DNA of 35,083 nt from ZC4RG29 sp032907565. Its GTDB lineage: Bacteria > Bacteroidota > Bacteroidia > Cytophagales > Cyclobacteriaceae. The notes beneath the pieces were generated by a model. The model saw nothing but the letters and a program-made list of their open reading frames with translations. It did no database searches and was not told the origin of the DNA. Position numbers and translations under genes: made by a program. The DNA lies in the NCBI GenBank assembly GCA_032907565.1, contig JAJJPK010000217.1, positions 1-35,083 of the forward strand, written 5' to 3'. Shown here in pieces: positions 7,169-16,561 of the stretch; the first letter of the stretch is position 1; every line of letters starts with the position of its first letter.

Positions 7169-8371
7169 GTGAAAAAGGAATTTAAATACCTACTCCTGCT
7201 GGGCGTTGCAGCGTTAATATACCTCGGCTTCAGGCTGTTCGCTCCCCGTGACTTCGATTGGCGCGTCACCTTCAACATAGAGGATAAGAATCCCTTCGGG
7301 GCCTATGTCCTTCACGAACTCATCGGCGACATCTTTCCGGAAAACCGTATCGCGCATTCCTATCGCACCATTTATGAACTATACGATACGATCGACACCC
7401 CGATAAATTTCTTCAGTTTGTCGACGAGATTTCATGCCAGCCGGGAGGATGTAGATGCCCTCCTCACAAACGTCTACAACGGCGGCCATGCATTCCTCTC
7501 ATCGGAATGGTTTTACGGACCGCTCGCCGATACGCTTTCAATAGCTCTGAGCGACTACTATTGGCAAGGCAATTTCTCACTTGATATAAACAAGGAAGAC
7601 ACCGCGGCACTCGTGTTCACCAATCCGTCATTGCAAAGCGCCGCTTCGTATCGCTTTCCGCGCAACAGTATCAGGCACTACATTCAGGAATTCGACTCAC
7701 TGGATGCCACGGTGATCGCAACTAACGATCTTGGCTTGCCCATCACGATCAGCATACCCTGGGGCAAAGGCCGACTGATCATAAACAGCACGCCCATGGC
7801 ATTCACGAATGCCTATATTCTCGCAGGCGAGAATCCGGATTTTACTGCCCTTTCACTTTCCGTCCTGCCAAAGGCCGACCTGATCTGGACCGAGTTTTAC
7901 CATCTCGGTAGAGCCGAAGTGCAGACGCCATTGCGGTTTGTTCTGAGAACAGAGCCGCTTCGATGGGCGTATTATCTGACCATCGGGTCAATTCTATTGT
8001 TTATGTTCTTCGAAGCGAAACGCAAGCAGCGCATTATCCCTGTCATCAAGCCATTAGCTAACACGAGCGTGGAATTTGTATCGACCATCGGCAACCTCTA
8101 TTTTCAGAACGCCGATCACAAGGACATCGCTGAGAAGCGTATCGCGTATTTCCTGGAACAAGTCCGGACAAAATATTGGCTCAACACGCAGAAACTGGAC
8201 GAAGAGTTTATGATCGCCCTTTCCCGCCGCAGCGGGATACCTATCGAGATTGTTCGCGGCGCTTTTGCGCAAGTGCGGCAGGTTCAGTCTCGAGATCACA
8301 TTACTGCGGATGAGCTCAAAGCCCTCAATGAGGCGTTGGAACAAATCGAAACTACGAACGACAACTCCTAG
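7169..8371 (+). CDS. DUF4350 domain-containing membrane protein
   Basis: A 400-residue protein starting at GTG 7169, directly after the TGA of the DUF4129 gene (no spacer). The N-terminal membrane helix is KYLLLLGVAALIYLGFRLF. The extracytoplasmic part, with the fragment NPFGAYVLHELIGDIFP, matches the DUF4350 domain, which resembles glutamine amidotransferase-like folds in ABC-2-associated proteins. A second helix (about 268-287, WAYYLTIGSILLFMFFEAKR) is followed by a cytoplasmic tail of about 110 residues. The tail contains NLYFQNADHKDIAEKRIAYF, which recurs in this family. A 21-base gap separates it from the MoxR gene. It belongs with the MoxR module by context; no enzymatic residues are claimed. 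Confidence 0.87.
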   Translation: MKKEFKYLLLLGVAALIYLGFRLFAPRDFDWRVTFNIEDKNPFGAYVLHELIGDIFPENRIAHSYRTIYELYDTIDTPINFFSLSTRFHASREDVDALLTNVYNGGHAFLSSEWFYGPLADTLSIALSDYYWQGNFSLDINKEDTAALVFTNPSLQSAASYRFPRNSIRHYIQEFDSLDATVIATNDLGLPITISIPWGKGRLIINSTPMAFTNAYILAGENPDFTALSLSVLPKADLIWTEFYHLGRAEVQTPLRFVLRTEPLRWAYYLTIGSILLFMFFEAKRKQRIIPVIKPLANTSVEFVSTIGNLYFQNADHKDIAEKRIAYFLEQVRTKYWLNTQKLDEEFMIALSRRSGIPIEIVRGAFAQVRQVQSRDHITADELKALNEALEQIETTNDNS

Positions 8372-8392
8372 CTTTACCATATCCTTATCCCA

Positions 8393-9370
8393 ATGGAAGA
8401 CAACACATTTGAAACACGAGTAGACCTTACCGCGCTTCGCGATAGTGTCGACAAGATCCGGAACGAAGTCGGGAAGGTCATCGTCGGGCAGGACGAAATG
8501 ATCACGCTGCTTATTACGGCTATCCTGGCTGACGGACACGTCCTCATTGAAGGCGTTCCCGGCGTGGCGAAAACCCTGACCGCACGGCTGATGGCCAGTG
8601 TGATTTCCGTAAACTTCTCGCGAATACAATTTACGCCCGACCTTATGCCTTCCGACGTACTCGGAACCTCCGTGTACAACCTCAAGACGTCGTCGTTCGA
8701 ATTCAAGGCAGGCCCGATATTCTCGAACATCATTCTGATAGACGAAATAAACCGTGCGCCAGCCAAGACGCAGGCTGCACTCTTTGAAGTAATGGAAGAA
8801 CGTCAGGTGACCGTCGATGGACAAACTTATCCAATGGATCCACCTTACATGGTCATCGCTACGCAAAATCCGATAGAACATGAAGGTACGTACCGGCTTC
8901 CGGAGGCACAGCTCGACCGCTTCCTGTTCAAGATCGCGGTACATTATCCCACCATGGACCAGGAAGTAGACATACTTAGAGGCCACCAGGAACGCAAGGG
9001 CCAGGTACCTACCGGTAAAGTATCACGCGTGCTCACGCCCGAGGAAATCTCGGCCTATCGCGCCAAGGTGCATGAAGTGTACTGCGAAGACCATCTTTTC
9101 CGTTATATCGCAGGCATCATCCAGGAGACGCGCAACAGCCCCGCACTTTTCCTGGGTGCCTCACCCCGCGCCTCGGTCGCCATTCTAAACAGTGCCAAAG
9201 CATTTGCCGCCGTCAGCGGCCGCGACTTTATCACGCCGGAGGACATCCGCTATGTAGCCGTCCCCGCACTGCGCCACCGCGTGATACTCACACCCGACAA
9301 GGAAATGGAAGGCGTAAGCAGCGACGAGGTGCTCCGCCAGATTATGGAAAAGGTTGAAGTCCCGCGCTGA
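8393..9370 (+). CDS. MoxR family AAA+ ATPase
   Basis: This 325-residue cytoplasmic AAA+ protein belongs to the MoxR family of chaperone-like ATPases thought to mature or insert metal centres into partner proteins. Visible motifs are Walker A GVPGVAKT (54-61), Walker B ILIDEIN (114-120) with D117 and E118, and sensor 1 ATQNPIEHEGTYRLPEAQLD (156-175), which is a MoxR hallmark. The C-terminal lid domain is present, including GASPRASVAIL. Length fits the family. It lies 21 bases after the DUF4350 gene, and the DUF58 (VWA-like) partner begins just after its stop. MoxR-DUF58 pairing is the most conserved part of these clusters, so the two products very probably act together. Confidence 0.95.
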   Translation: MEDNTFETRVDLTALRDSVDKIRNEVGKVIVGQDEMITLLITAILADGHVLIEGVPGVAKTLTARLMASVISVNFSRIQFTPDLMPSDVLGTSVYNLKTSSFEFKAGPIFSNIILIDEINRAPAKTQAALFEVMEERQVTVDGQTYPMDPPYMVIATQNPIEHEGTYRLPEAQLDRFLFKIAVHYPTMDQEVDILRGHQERKGQVPTGKVSRVLTPEEISAYRAKVHEVYCEDHLFRYIAGIIQETRNSPALFLGASPRASVAILNSAKAFAAVSGRDFITPEDIRYVAVPALRHRVILTPDKEMEGVSSDEVLRQIMEKVEVPR

Positions 9371-9371
9371 C

Positions 9372-10703
9372 ATGAAGTTGCTGCGAAGCCTGTATATCAA
9401 CAACCGCTTTTTCCAGTGCGTGGGCGTACTGGTCGCGCTGTTCTTGGCTTCTTTCATCTTCCCGGCGTTCATCCTGGTTCCGAAGATTCTTTTTCTAATC
9501 CTTGTATCCGCTTCCATAGCCGACACCATCGTGTTGTATGCCGTACGGAAAGGAATACACTGTGTGCGCTTTGTACCGGAGAAACTTTCAAATGGCGATG
9601 AAAACGAGATCCGGATCTTCCTGGAAAACTTTTATCCGTTTCGTGTCACACTCAACGTCATCGACGAGATCCCGCATCAGTTCCAACGCCGGGACATAAA
9701 CTTCGAAGCGCAGCTGGCCCCGCGTACCACCTCCACCATCCGGTACACTCTGCGACCCGTCAAGCGTGGGGAGTATCATTTTGGGGTCGTCAACGTTTTC
9801 GCGAGCACGCCACTGGGTCTGTTCCGTCGCCGCTACAAAATGTCGGGCGACGTGATGGTACCGGTCTATCCGTCATTTATCCAGATGCGGAAGTACGAAC
9901 TGCTTGCCATCTCGGACCAGCTGACGGAAACCGGCATCAAAAAGATCCGACGCCTGGGGCATAACATGGAGTTCGAGCAGATTAAAGAGTATGTTTCCGG
10001 CGACGACTTCAGGACCATCAACTGGAAAGCCACCGCACGGAAATCAACGCTCATGGTGAATCACTACCAGGACGAGCGTTCGCAGCAGGTATACTCACTG
10101 ATCGATAAGGGGAGGGTCATGCAAATGCCGTTCGACGGTATGAGCCTCCTGGATTATGCGATCAATGCCAGCCTCGTAATTTCCAACGTCGCCATTCGCA
10201 AATCGGATAAGGCTGGTATCATTACCTTCCAGGACAAGATTGGATCTACGCTCGCTGCGGGAAAGCAAGGAAAGCAAATGACCCAGATCATGGAAGTGCT
10301 CTACAATCAAAAAACGGCCTTCCGCGAATCGGATTTCTCCGTGCTATTCACCCACGTCCGCCGAAAAATCAACCAACGAAGCCTGCTCCTTCTGTTCACG
10401 AATTTTGAATCAATATTTGGATTGCATCGCCAGCTGCCTTTTATAAGGAAAATGGCACAATGGCACCTGGTTGTCGTAATCTTTTTCGAGAATACTGAGA
10501 TTGCCCAGATGGCAGAAGAACCGGCCTCCTCTGTGCGCGGCATTTATTACAAGACCATCGCCGAAAAATTCCGTTACGAAAAGAAGCTTATCGTAAAGGA
10601 ACTCAACAAGAGCGGGATCCAAGCCTTGTTAACCAGCCCGGAACGACTGACGGTCGATACGATAAATAAGTATCTTGAGTTGAAGGCTCGTGGTATGATC
10701 TGA
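9372..10703 (+). CDS. DUF58 domain-containing protein, MoxR partner
   Basis: A 443-residue protein with two adjacent membrane segments (about 13-50), a beta-rich middle region and the DUF58 domain. The latter shows RRLGHNMEFEQIKEYVSGDD and FRTINWKATARKSTLMVNHY, the diagnostic block, followed by a von Willebrand factor A-like region to the C-terminus. The frame is open upstream to a TTG at 9354, but the ATG at 9372 lies one base past the MoxR stop and gives a family-like N-terminus (MKLLRSLYINNRFF), so it is preferred. DUF58 proteins are the usual substrates or adaptors of MoxR ATPases. It is the last gene of the six-gene run; the next gene starts 44 bases later and looks unrelated. Confidence 0.92.
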   Translation: MKLLRSLYINNRFFQCVGVLVALFLASFIFPAFILVPKILFLILVSASIADTIVLYAVRKGIHCVRFVPEKLSNGDENEIRIFLENFYPFRVTLNVIDEIPHQFQRRDINFEAQLAPRTTSTIRYTLRPVKRGEYHFGVVNVFASTPLGLFRRRYKMSGDVMVPVYPSFIQMRKYELLAISDQLTETGIKKIRRLGHNMEFEQIKEYVSGDDFRTINWKATARKSTLMVNHYQDERSQQVYSLIDKGRVMQMPFDGMSLLDYAINASLVISNVAIRKSDKAGIITFQDKIGSTLAAGKQGKQMTQIMEVLYNQKTAFRESDFSVLFTHVRRKINQRSLLLLFTNFESIFGLHRQLPFIRKMAQWHLVVVIFFENTEIAQMAEEPASSVRGIYYKTIAEKFRYEKKLIVKELNKSGIQALLTSPERLTVDTINKYLELKARGMI

Positions 10704-10747
10704 TAAGGAGGCCTCGTATTTATTGCTTAATTTGTGAAAAGACCGTT

Positions 10748-13700
10748 ATGTTGAGGATCAGGCTCTTGTTGTGTATCGTCGCTGCCCTAATGCTCCGGTA
10801 TGTCGACGGCCTTGGTCAAGACATCATTCGAACGGATCCGAATAAACTTCCGGTGATTTGCTTTGCCGGAGAGCCTGGTACTTCTTCCCGGATACCGCCC
10901 CCGGAAGAATTTCATGAAAGAGAGGGTAGCAGTTCGCGTACAAAATCCGCTTCTATTACAGTTGAATACGTCGGCTTCCCCGAAAGGGCGAGGAATGCCT
11001 TCGAATACGCTGTATCGATCTGGGAAAGTCTGCTCGTGACGCCGGTTGAAATCCACGTGGCCGCCGTGTGGGCAAATTTGCCTTACGGTACCCTCGGCTC
11101 CGCCGGGCCTTCATTTTGGGCCGCTAATTTCAAGGGCACACCAAAATACAATATTTATTATCCGGGACCTCTGGCCGAAAAGCTTGCCGGTGAGGATCTC
11201 AACGATCCCGGCGAATACGACATTGTCGCGCAGTTCAACGGTAATGTAAACTGGTATTACAAAAGCACCGGTACACCTGACTCGGTACAATATGACTTTA
11301 TTACGGTTGCCCTGCACGAGCTGGCACACGGCCTTGGCTTCACCGTTTGAAGTGATCAATGACGTGGGGATGTATGGCCGATATACGGATACCGGTGCGC
11401 CGTTCGTATTTGATGTATTTCTAGAGAACGGAACAGGTACTAACCTGTTTGAATCCTTTGAATCACGTTCTGCAGAACTCGCAACGCAGCTCACATCAAA
11501 TAATCTCAATTTCGCTCCGGCTTTCGGCCTGGGGACGGCCAGTGTGTTTGCTCCCTCCGTTTATATCGGAGGTTCCAGCATATCGCATCTCGATCCCCAT
11601 GCATACCCACAAGGATCTCCCAATTCTTTGATGCGACCCCACATAAATCCAGAGGAAATCAATCACAATCCCGGAGCGGTGACGCAAGAGATTCTCACCA
11701 GCATGGGATGGGTAACGACGTATATCAGTCATGAGCATCTGGAGGATCGGGAGGACGTGTCAAATTCAATCGAGGTTAAGGCTGTTATAACCGCAGATGA
11801 CGCGCCAGGGTACGCGTTCTTTGAGGATCAGGTTGTGATCTCCTACATCCGGTCTGACAATTCGGAAATGTTTACGACAGTAATGCAGCCAAACGGCACG
11901 CCGAATGAATTTGTCGCGGTGTTGCCCGCTCCGGGGTCAGAAATAACCTATTCATACAGAATAGAGGTGACAGACAACCTTGGTCGAACATTGTACAGCC
12001 CTGGCGAATATTACGATCCAAATGCTGCTCCGGGCCTCAAAGGTCCTTCGTCCTCATTCTACACGTTCAAGACAGGTCAGGATAACGTTGGACCGGATAT
12101 TGTGCACACACCGAAGGCCTTTATCTCGTATCTGGATGAAGACCTGATTATCGAGGCAGAGATCACTGAAGGAAACGGGATCTTAGAAGCGCAACTTGAG
12201 CTCATGTTCCACGGTGATGCCGCGACGCTGACGGATCTGTCTTTGGTCGGATCGGACCCCGACCCTTTTAATGGAACAACCGTGTATCGCTATCGCGCGA
12301 CAATTCCCATTTCACCTGGCCAGCTTCAGGATGGCGATAAAGTGACGTACCGCATTATTGCAGTCGACAACGCCAGTGCTGCGAATGAGTCTATGCTTCC
12401 CGCGACCGGTTACTTTGAAATTCCCGTATTGGGGCTTCTGCCTTCTCGGACACATTACACCAATCATTTTGGAGCGCCCACTGACGATTTCATTACGGAT
12501 ACATTTACCATGGGTGGAGGCTACGGGCTCGGTTCAGGAGCGCTCCATTCACCTCATCCCTACCCCGAGGCAGGTGCCGGCAACCAACTCAACCTTACAT
12601 GCCAGCTTCGTATACCTATCGTCGTAAGCAGCCATACTTCACTGATGAATTTTGATGAAATCGTAGCCGTTGAACCGGGAGAGGATGGATCTGTCTTTGG
12701 TGATCCCGATTTCTATGATTACGTCGCCGTGGAAGGCTCGAAGGATGGGGGCAAAACGTGGGAATTCCTTGCCGATCCGTACGATTCGCGCGAGGACCTG
12801 GGATGGGTTTACATTTACAAGAGTAACTTGTCTCGCCTCAGTGAGAGCTACTACAAGCGTCGCGTCATTGACCTGCGTGACACGTTTTCTCCGGGTGAGG
12901 AAGTGGTGATCAGATTCAGGTTGTATTCCGATCCCTTTGGCAGCGGATGGGGATGGGCAATTGCTAACCTCCGGATCCAGGTTGACGATACTCCGCCCGA
13001 AATTCTTCACAATCTCATAGACTATGAACTCTACGGATCCCAGACTATTACCTTTCCAGTGGCCGTTTCTGATAACCTGCTCGTAGACAAGGTGCTGTTT
13101 GAGTATCTTCCTGGGACTCAGGATAGAGATACCGTAGTCGTCGGTAACAAAGAGGGGGTTGGAGGATTCACGGTGGACGTATCAGGTCTTGGTGAAGGCA
13201 CTACCATTCGCTATCGCTTTACAGCCATAGATAGCGCGGGCAACGTGACGGAGCTTCCGCCCAAGGGGTATTTCGAAACGGTGCTTGTTCAGTTCAGAGA
13301 TACTGTAGATCATTACAATGGCACAATCGCTCTCGATACTGATTTCGTTGGAAATTTTATATCCGCTCAGGTCGACAACAATAAAGTCAACATTCATTCA
13401 TCCCATCCATATCCTGCGGGGTTCGGAACAACGCATACGTCGGATTTTGCTCTCACCTTATTGAAGAAGATCCGGGTCAGCGATACCAATCCACATATCA
13501 GATTTGACGAGATTGCGCTTGTGCAACCTGCCGATAATGCTGCTGCTTTCGGTACGCCTGAATTTCGCGACTATGTTGTCGTTGAAGGATCAAAAGATGA
13601 AGGGAAGACCTGGCACCCTTTTGAGGATGGATACAATGCGAGGGAAGGCAACGGCTGGCATCACCTATACACACAGGGGCAGGGGACCAACCCATCTGAC

Positions 13701-14132
13701 CTCAACTATCGCCGTCAATTTATTGACCTGACCGCTTCTGGCGATTTTATAAGTGGTGACGTGATCCTCATTCGTTTCCGCTTGTTCTCCGATGAATCAA
13801 ACACTGGATGGGGTTGGCACATCAATGACCTCCACATCCAGGACGAAGTAACAGGTATTGATGACGGACCTATCGCCAAATTCCTCATGCATCCCAATCC
13901 TGTCATCAATACAAACACCCTGACCATTGAACTGCAACCACAAGCGCCAGGAGCTGTGCATGTGAGCGTACTCAATGCCGTCGGCCATGAAGTGTACCGC
14001 ACAGGCCTCTCTGTAAGCCCGCAAATAAAATCCTATCCTCTGGACGTCACCGGGCTTGCAAACGGCGTGTACGTGCTCCGGCTGAATTTTGGCAGCGAAA
14101 CGGTCACCCGTAAGTTTGCCGTAGCCCGATAG
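10748..14132 (+). pseudogene. Secreted zinc metalloprotease with type IX secretion sorting domain, split by a frameshift
   Basis: Two frames together make one protein of about 1,127 residues. The first (10748-11350) has a signal peptide (MLRIRLLLCIVAALML) and a metzincin-like catalytic domain ending HELAHGLGFTV then TGA. The second is open across the junction and continues FEVINDVGMYGRYTDTGAPF to a stop at 14132. The zinc motif HELAHGLGF (190-198) is intact. Later parts hold Ig-like segments and two copies of a beta-sandwich module (DNA about 12586-12984 and 13438-13848). The C-terminal sorting domain starts MHPNPVINTNTLTIEL and ends GVYVLRLNFGSETVTRKFAV, typical of type IX secretion cargo. 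One extra base, or two missing, at about 11341-11350 explains the break. It could be a sequencing error, a real pseudogene or, less likely, +1 recoding at GTT-TGA. Confidence 0.85.
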
Positions 14133-14136
14133 CCGA

Positions 14137-15177
14137 TTAGTATTTTGCCATCGCCGCAATTTGATCCTGACTCAGCGGCTTACCCTCATGGATGACAATC
14201 CGGTAACGGAATGTCACGGACTCCTTAGGCTTAAGGCTAAGGTTAAGCTTTTCCTTCCCCTTGCTGAATACCTCCTGACCTAAAGGATTGACAGAAAACA
14301 AGCCATATCCACGGGCATGCCAATACGCGGGATATCCGGGATTCTTAGGGTGATCAATAATCGTGATTGATACATCCCGGTTGTCCTTACGCCCCATAAG
14401 CGTGACCCACTTCGCACGCGTGGACCAAACATCGTTGCCTCTTATGCCCTCGCTACTCAGATAATCACCACTCACACCCTCGTTGCTCAGTGCCTTTACC
14501 TCAGTGATATTGCCGCTGTTGTCGACATACTTCGCCGACTCTTCCGAAGGAAGTTCCAGCTCCCGCGCCACACGTATCGCCAGGAAACCATCTTTAACAT
14601 CCTTGAACGTAACCTCGGTATTGGGAGCCGCCTGCAGCGTACTGCTACGGTCGATCACGAAATTATCGCCATCCACACTGAAGTGATAGGTGGTCGACTC
14701 GATCAGCAGGAGCTTGCCGTGATGATCCTTCCACAAGGCACTTACCTCGAGCGTGGCCTTCTTCCCGGATGCCTTCTTTGAGACTACCTTGTCATGGTAT
14801 ATCGTCCCGTAACGCGGCCTTCGCTCGTAAGGAATGGCGGTCGAGTTATTCCAAAAGTCGAGTCCGTTTACACTTTCGTAGTTCATCCACAAGCCAATGT
14901 GGTGTGGATGATCCACTCGTTCGCCCGGCCGGGGGTCAAGTGGATACCCGCGCGTGACGGTAATGCCAGACACTGTGTTCACGGGATACAATACCGGCTT
15001 CATTACCGAATCGAAATAGCAGTAGGCCGTTAACAAACTGCCGTTGTACAGCACATCGATTTTCTTTTCCTCCGGTTTCTCGTGAAAGGAAAATCCCGAC
15101 GCTTGTGCATGGAGCCGGCTAGTCCAGATCGCAAGCAAAGCGATAGCAAGTAACGTATGGGTTATGCGATTTCGCAT
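14137..15177 (-). CDS. PmoA family protein (DUF6807), exported
   Basis: The 346-residue protein begins with a Sec signal peptide (MRNRITHTLLAIALLAIWTSRLHAQ). It has the DUF6807/PmoA-like fold, with family landmarks RGYPLDPRPGERVDHPHHIG (including the HPHHIGLW segment), FWNNSTAIPYERRPRYG, and near the end NPGYPAYWHARGYGLFSVNP. The fold is beta-rich and superficially resembles aldose epimerase-like galactose mutarotase sandwiches. In Bacteroidota and Planctomycetota such genes occur with Gfo/Idh/MocA oxidoreductases and sugar-acting enzymes. Its ATG shares one base with the stop of the Gfo/Idh/MocA gene (TGATG), so the two are coupled. A role in periplasmic sugar-derivative processing is inferred; the reaction is unknown. 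It converges on the metalloprotease with only a few bases between stops. Confidence 0.88.
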   Translation of the reverse strand: MRNRITHTLLAIALLAIWTSRLHAQASGFSFHEKPEEKKIDVLYNGSLLTAYCYFDSVMKPVLYPVNTVSGITVTRGYPLDPRPGERVDHPHHIGLWMNYESVNGLDFWNNSTAIPYERRPRYGTIYHDKVVSKKASGKKATLEVSALWKDHHGKLLLIESTTYHFSVDGDNFVIDRSSTLQAAPNTEVTFKDVKDGFLAIRVARELELPSEESAKYVDNSGNITEVKALSNEGVSGDYLSSEGIRGNDVWSTRAKWVTLMGRKDNRDVSITIIDHPKNPGYPAYWHARGYGLFSVNPLGQEVFSKGKEKLNLSLKPKESVTFRYRIVIHEGKPLSQDQIAAMAKY

Positions 15178-16523
15178 CAGTATTTGAAGGGCTTGCCTCC
15201 TACCATAACTTCCTGTGTTGCCTCATCGAATGTTGCCTTCATTCCAGTGTGGGATGCCGCCGTGGTCATGATACAGGCAACAGCGTGCGCATATCCCGCT
15301 TCAACTGGTGCGTTGGGTTCCTTCCTGCTGCGAACACACTCCATCCAGTTTCTCATGTGATTCGACGTCAGGTTGTCTGCGCCGGTATTGGCAGAGGCTA
15401 CCACTGTTTCTTTCACTTGCGTAAGATCCAAAGAGGGCAACAGGTTGGCTTCCATGTTCATTGCTCTCGCGTGCCGGGCAGAAAGTCCACCCTTCGGTGT
15501 TACCATGTTCGTATTGAGGTTGAGTTCACCTCCATTCGAGTAGTAAATTTCAGAAGGGTTTTCCTCGCCGTTATGCATACGCGAGAGGAACACCACCTGA
15601 AAGCCGGAAGAAGGATCATTAGCCGGGCCGTAGTCGAACGCTGCCGTGATGGTGTCCCAGTTCTTCCGCCCGTCCTTCCACTGGTAGATGCCGCCGTTGG
15701 CAACTACGCTCCGGGGATGTTTCAATCCCGTGAACCAGTGGACGGTATCGATCTGGTGGCACATCCACTGGCCAGGCAATCCTGATGAGTAGGGCCAGAA
15801 CAAGCGGAACTCGAGGTGCTTGCGGGCGTCAAAGGGTTCGAAGGGACGGTTCATGAGGTAGCGCTTCCAGTCCGTATCCTGTTCCTTCATTTTCTTTACA
15901 AGCTCAACCCTGCGCCACCGGCCAGGCTGGTTCACGTTCCAGGTAAGTTCCACCATGGTGATGTTGCCGAACTTTCCTGACCGAATGAATTCGTTAGCCG
16001 CGTGATAGTTGCTGCCGCTCCGCCGTTGGGATCCAATTTGTACGATCTTCTTGGTTTCGCGTACTGCTTTCAGTGCGGTGCGCGCATCTTCCATGGTCTC
16101 GGCAAAGGGCTTTTCAACGTATGCGTCGCATCCTGCCCGGACAGCCTCGGCACAGTGAAGGGCATGCTGGAAGTCGGCCGTACTGACAATAACGGCATCG
16201 AGGTCCTTCATCGAATAAAGTTCATCGTTGTTTACGCACGCCTTAATGTCATGGCCGATCTTCTCCTTAATCTCCGCATATCCCTGTTCGCGCTTGTACT
16301 TCCATATATCCGACACAGCGACCATATCGAAGTTCAACTCCTTATTATGGTGGAGGAAGCTTGGTAGCAGGGAACTGCGGAATCGATCGGAGTAGCCCAC
16401 GACGCCGACGTTAACGCGGTCGTTTGCGCCGAGAATGCGTGCATAACTTTGTGGACTAAAGGCCATAGCGCCCAGCGTGGCGGCGGCAGTGGTCTTGATA
16501 AAGGTTCTCCGTGAATTTTTCAT
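15177..16523 (-). CDS. Gfo/Idh/MocA family oxidoreductase with Tat signal
   Basis: A 448-residue NAD(P)-dependent oxidoreductase of the glucose-fructose oxidoreductase/inositol dehydrogenase family. The ATG at 16523 is preferred over a longer open frame because it yields a clean Tat signal, MKNSRRTFIKTTAAATLGAM, and places the Rossmann motif VNVGVVGYSDRFRSS (37-51) where expected. The EKPFAE motif, with its catalytic-site Lys-Pro, is present around residue 130. The C-terminal alpha/beta domain contains SGLPGQWMCHQIDTVHWFTG, a pattern of secreted members of this family. Tat export means it folds with its cofactor before crossing the inner membrane. It follows the GMC oxidoreductase gene by 38 bases and is coupled to the PmoA-like gene, suggesting a three-gene sugar-oxidation operon. 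Confidence 0.93.
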   Translation of the reverse strand: MKNSRRTFIKTTAAATLGAMAFSPQSYARILGANDRVNVGVVGYSDRFRSSLLPSFLHHNKELNFDMVAVSDIWKYKREQGYAEIKEKIGHDIKACVNNDELYSMKDLDAVIVSTADFQHALHCAEAVRAGCDAYVEKPFAETMEDARTALKAVRETKKIVQIGSQRRSGSNYHAANEFIRSGKFGNITMVELTWNVNQPGRWRRVELVKKMKEQDTDWKRYLMNRPFEPFDARKHLEFRLFWPYSSGLPGQWMCHQIDTVHWFTGLKHPRSVVANGGIYQWKDGRKNWDTITAAFDYGPANDPSSGFQVVFLSRMHNGEENPSEIYYSNGGELNLNTNMVTPKGGLSARHARAMNMEANLLPSLDLTQVKETVVASANTGADNLTSNHMRNWMECVRSRKEPNAPVEAGYAHAVACIMTTAASHTGMKATFDEATQEVMVGGKPFKY

Positions 16524-16561
16524 GGCATGGGGATGGTTTAGGTGCTTACAATGGGTATGGG

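Noticed and set aside
8054..8986. 310-codon open frame antisense to the DUF4350 and MoxR genes
   Set aside because: Both underlying genes have clear family motifs on the plus strand; the antisense frame shows none.
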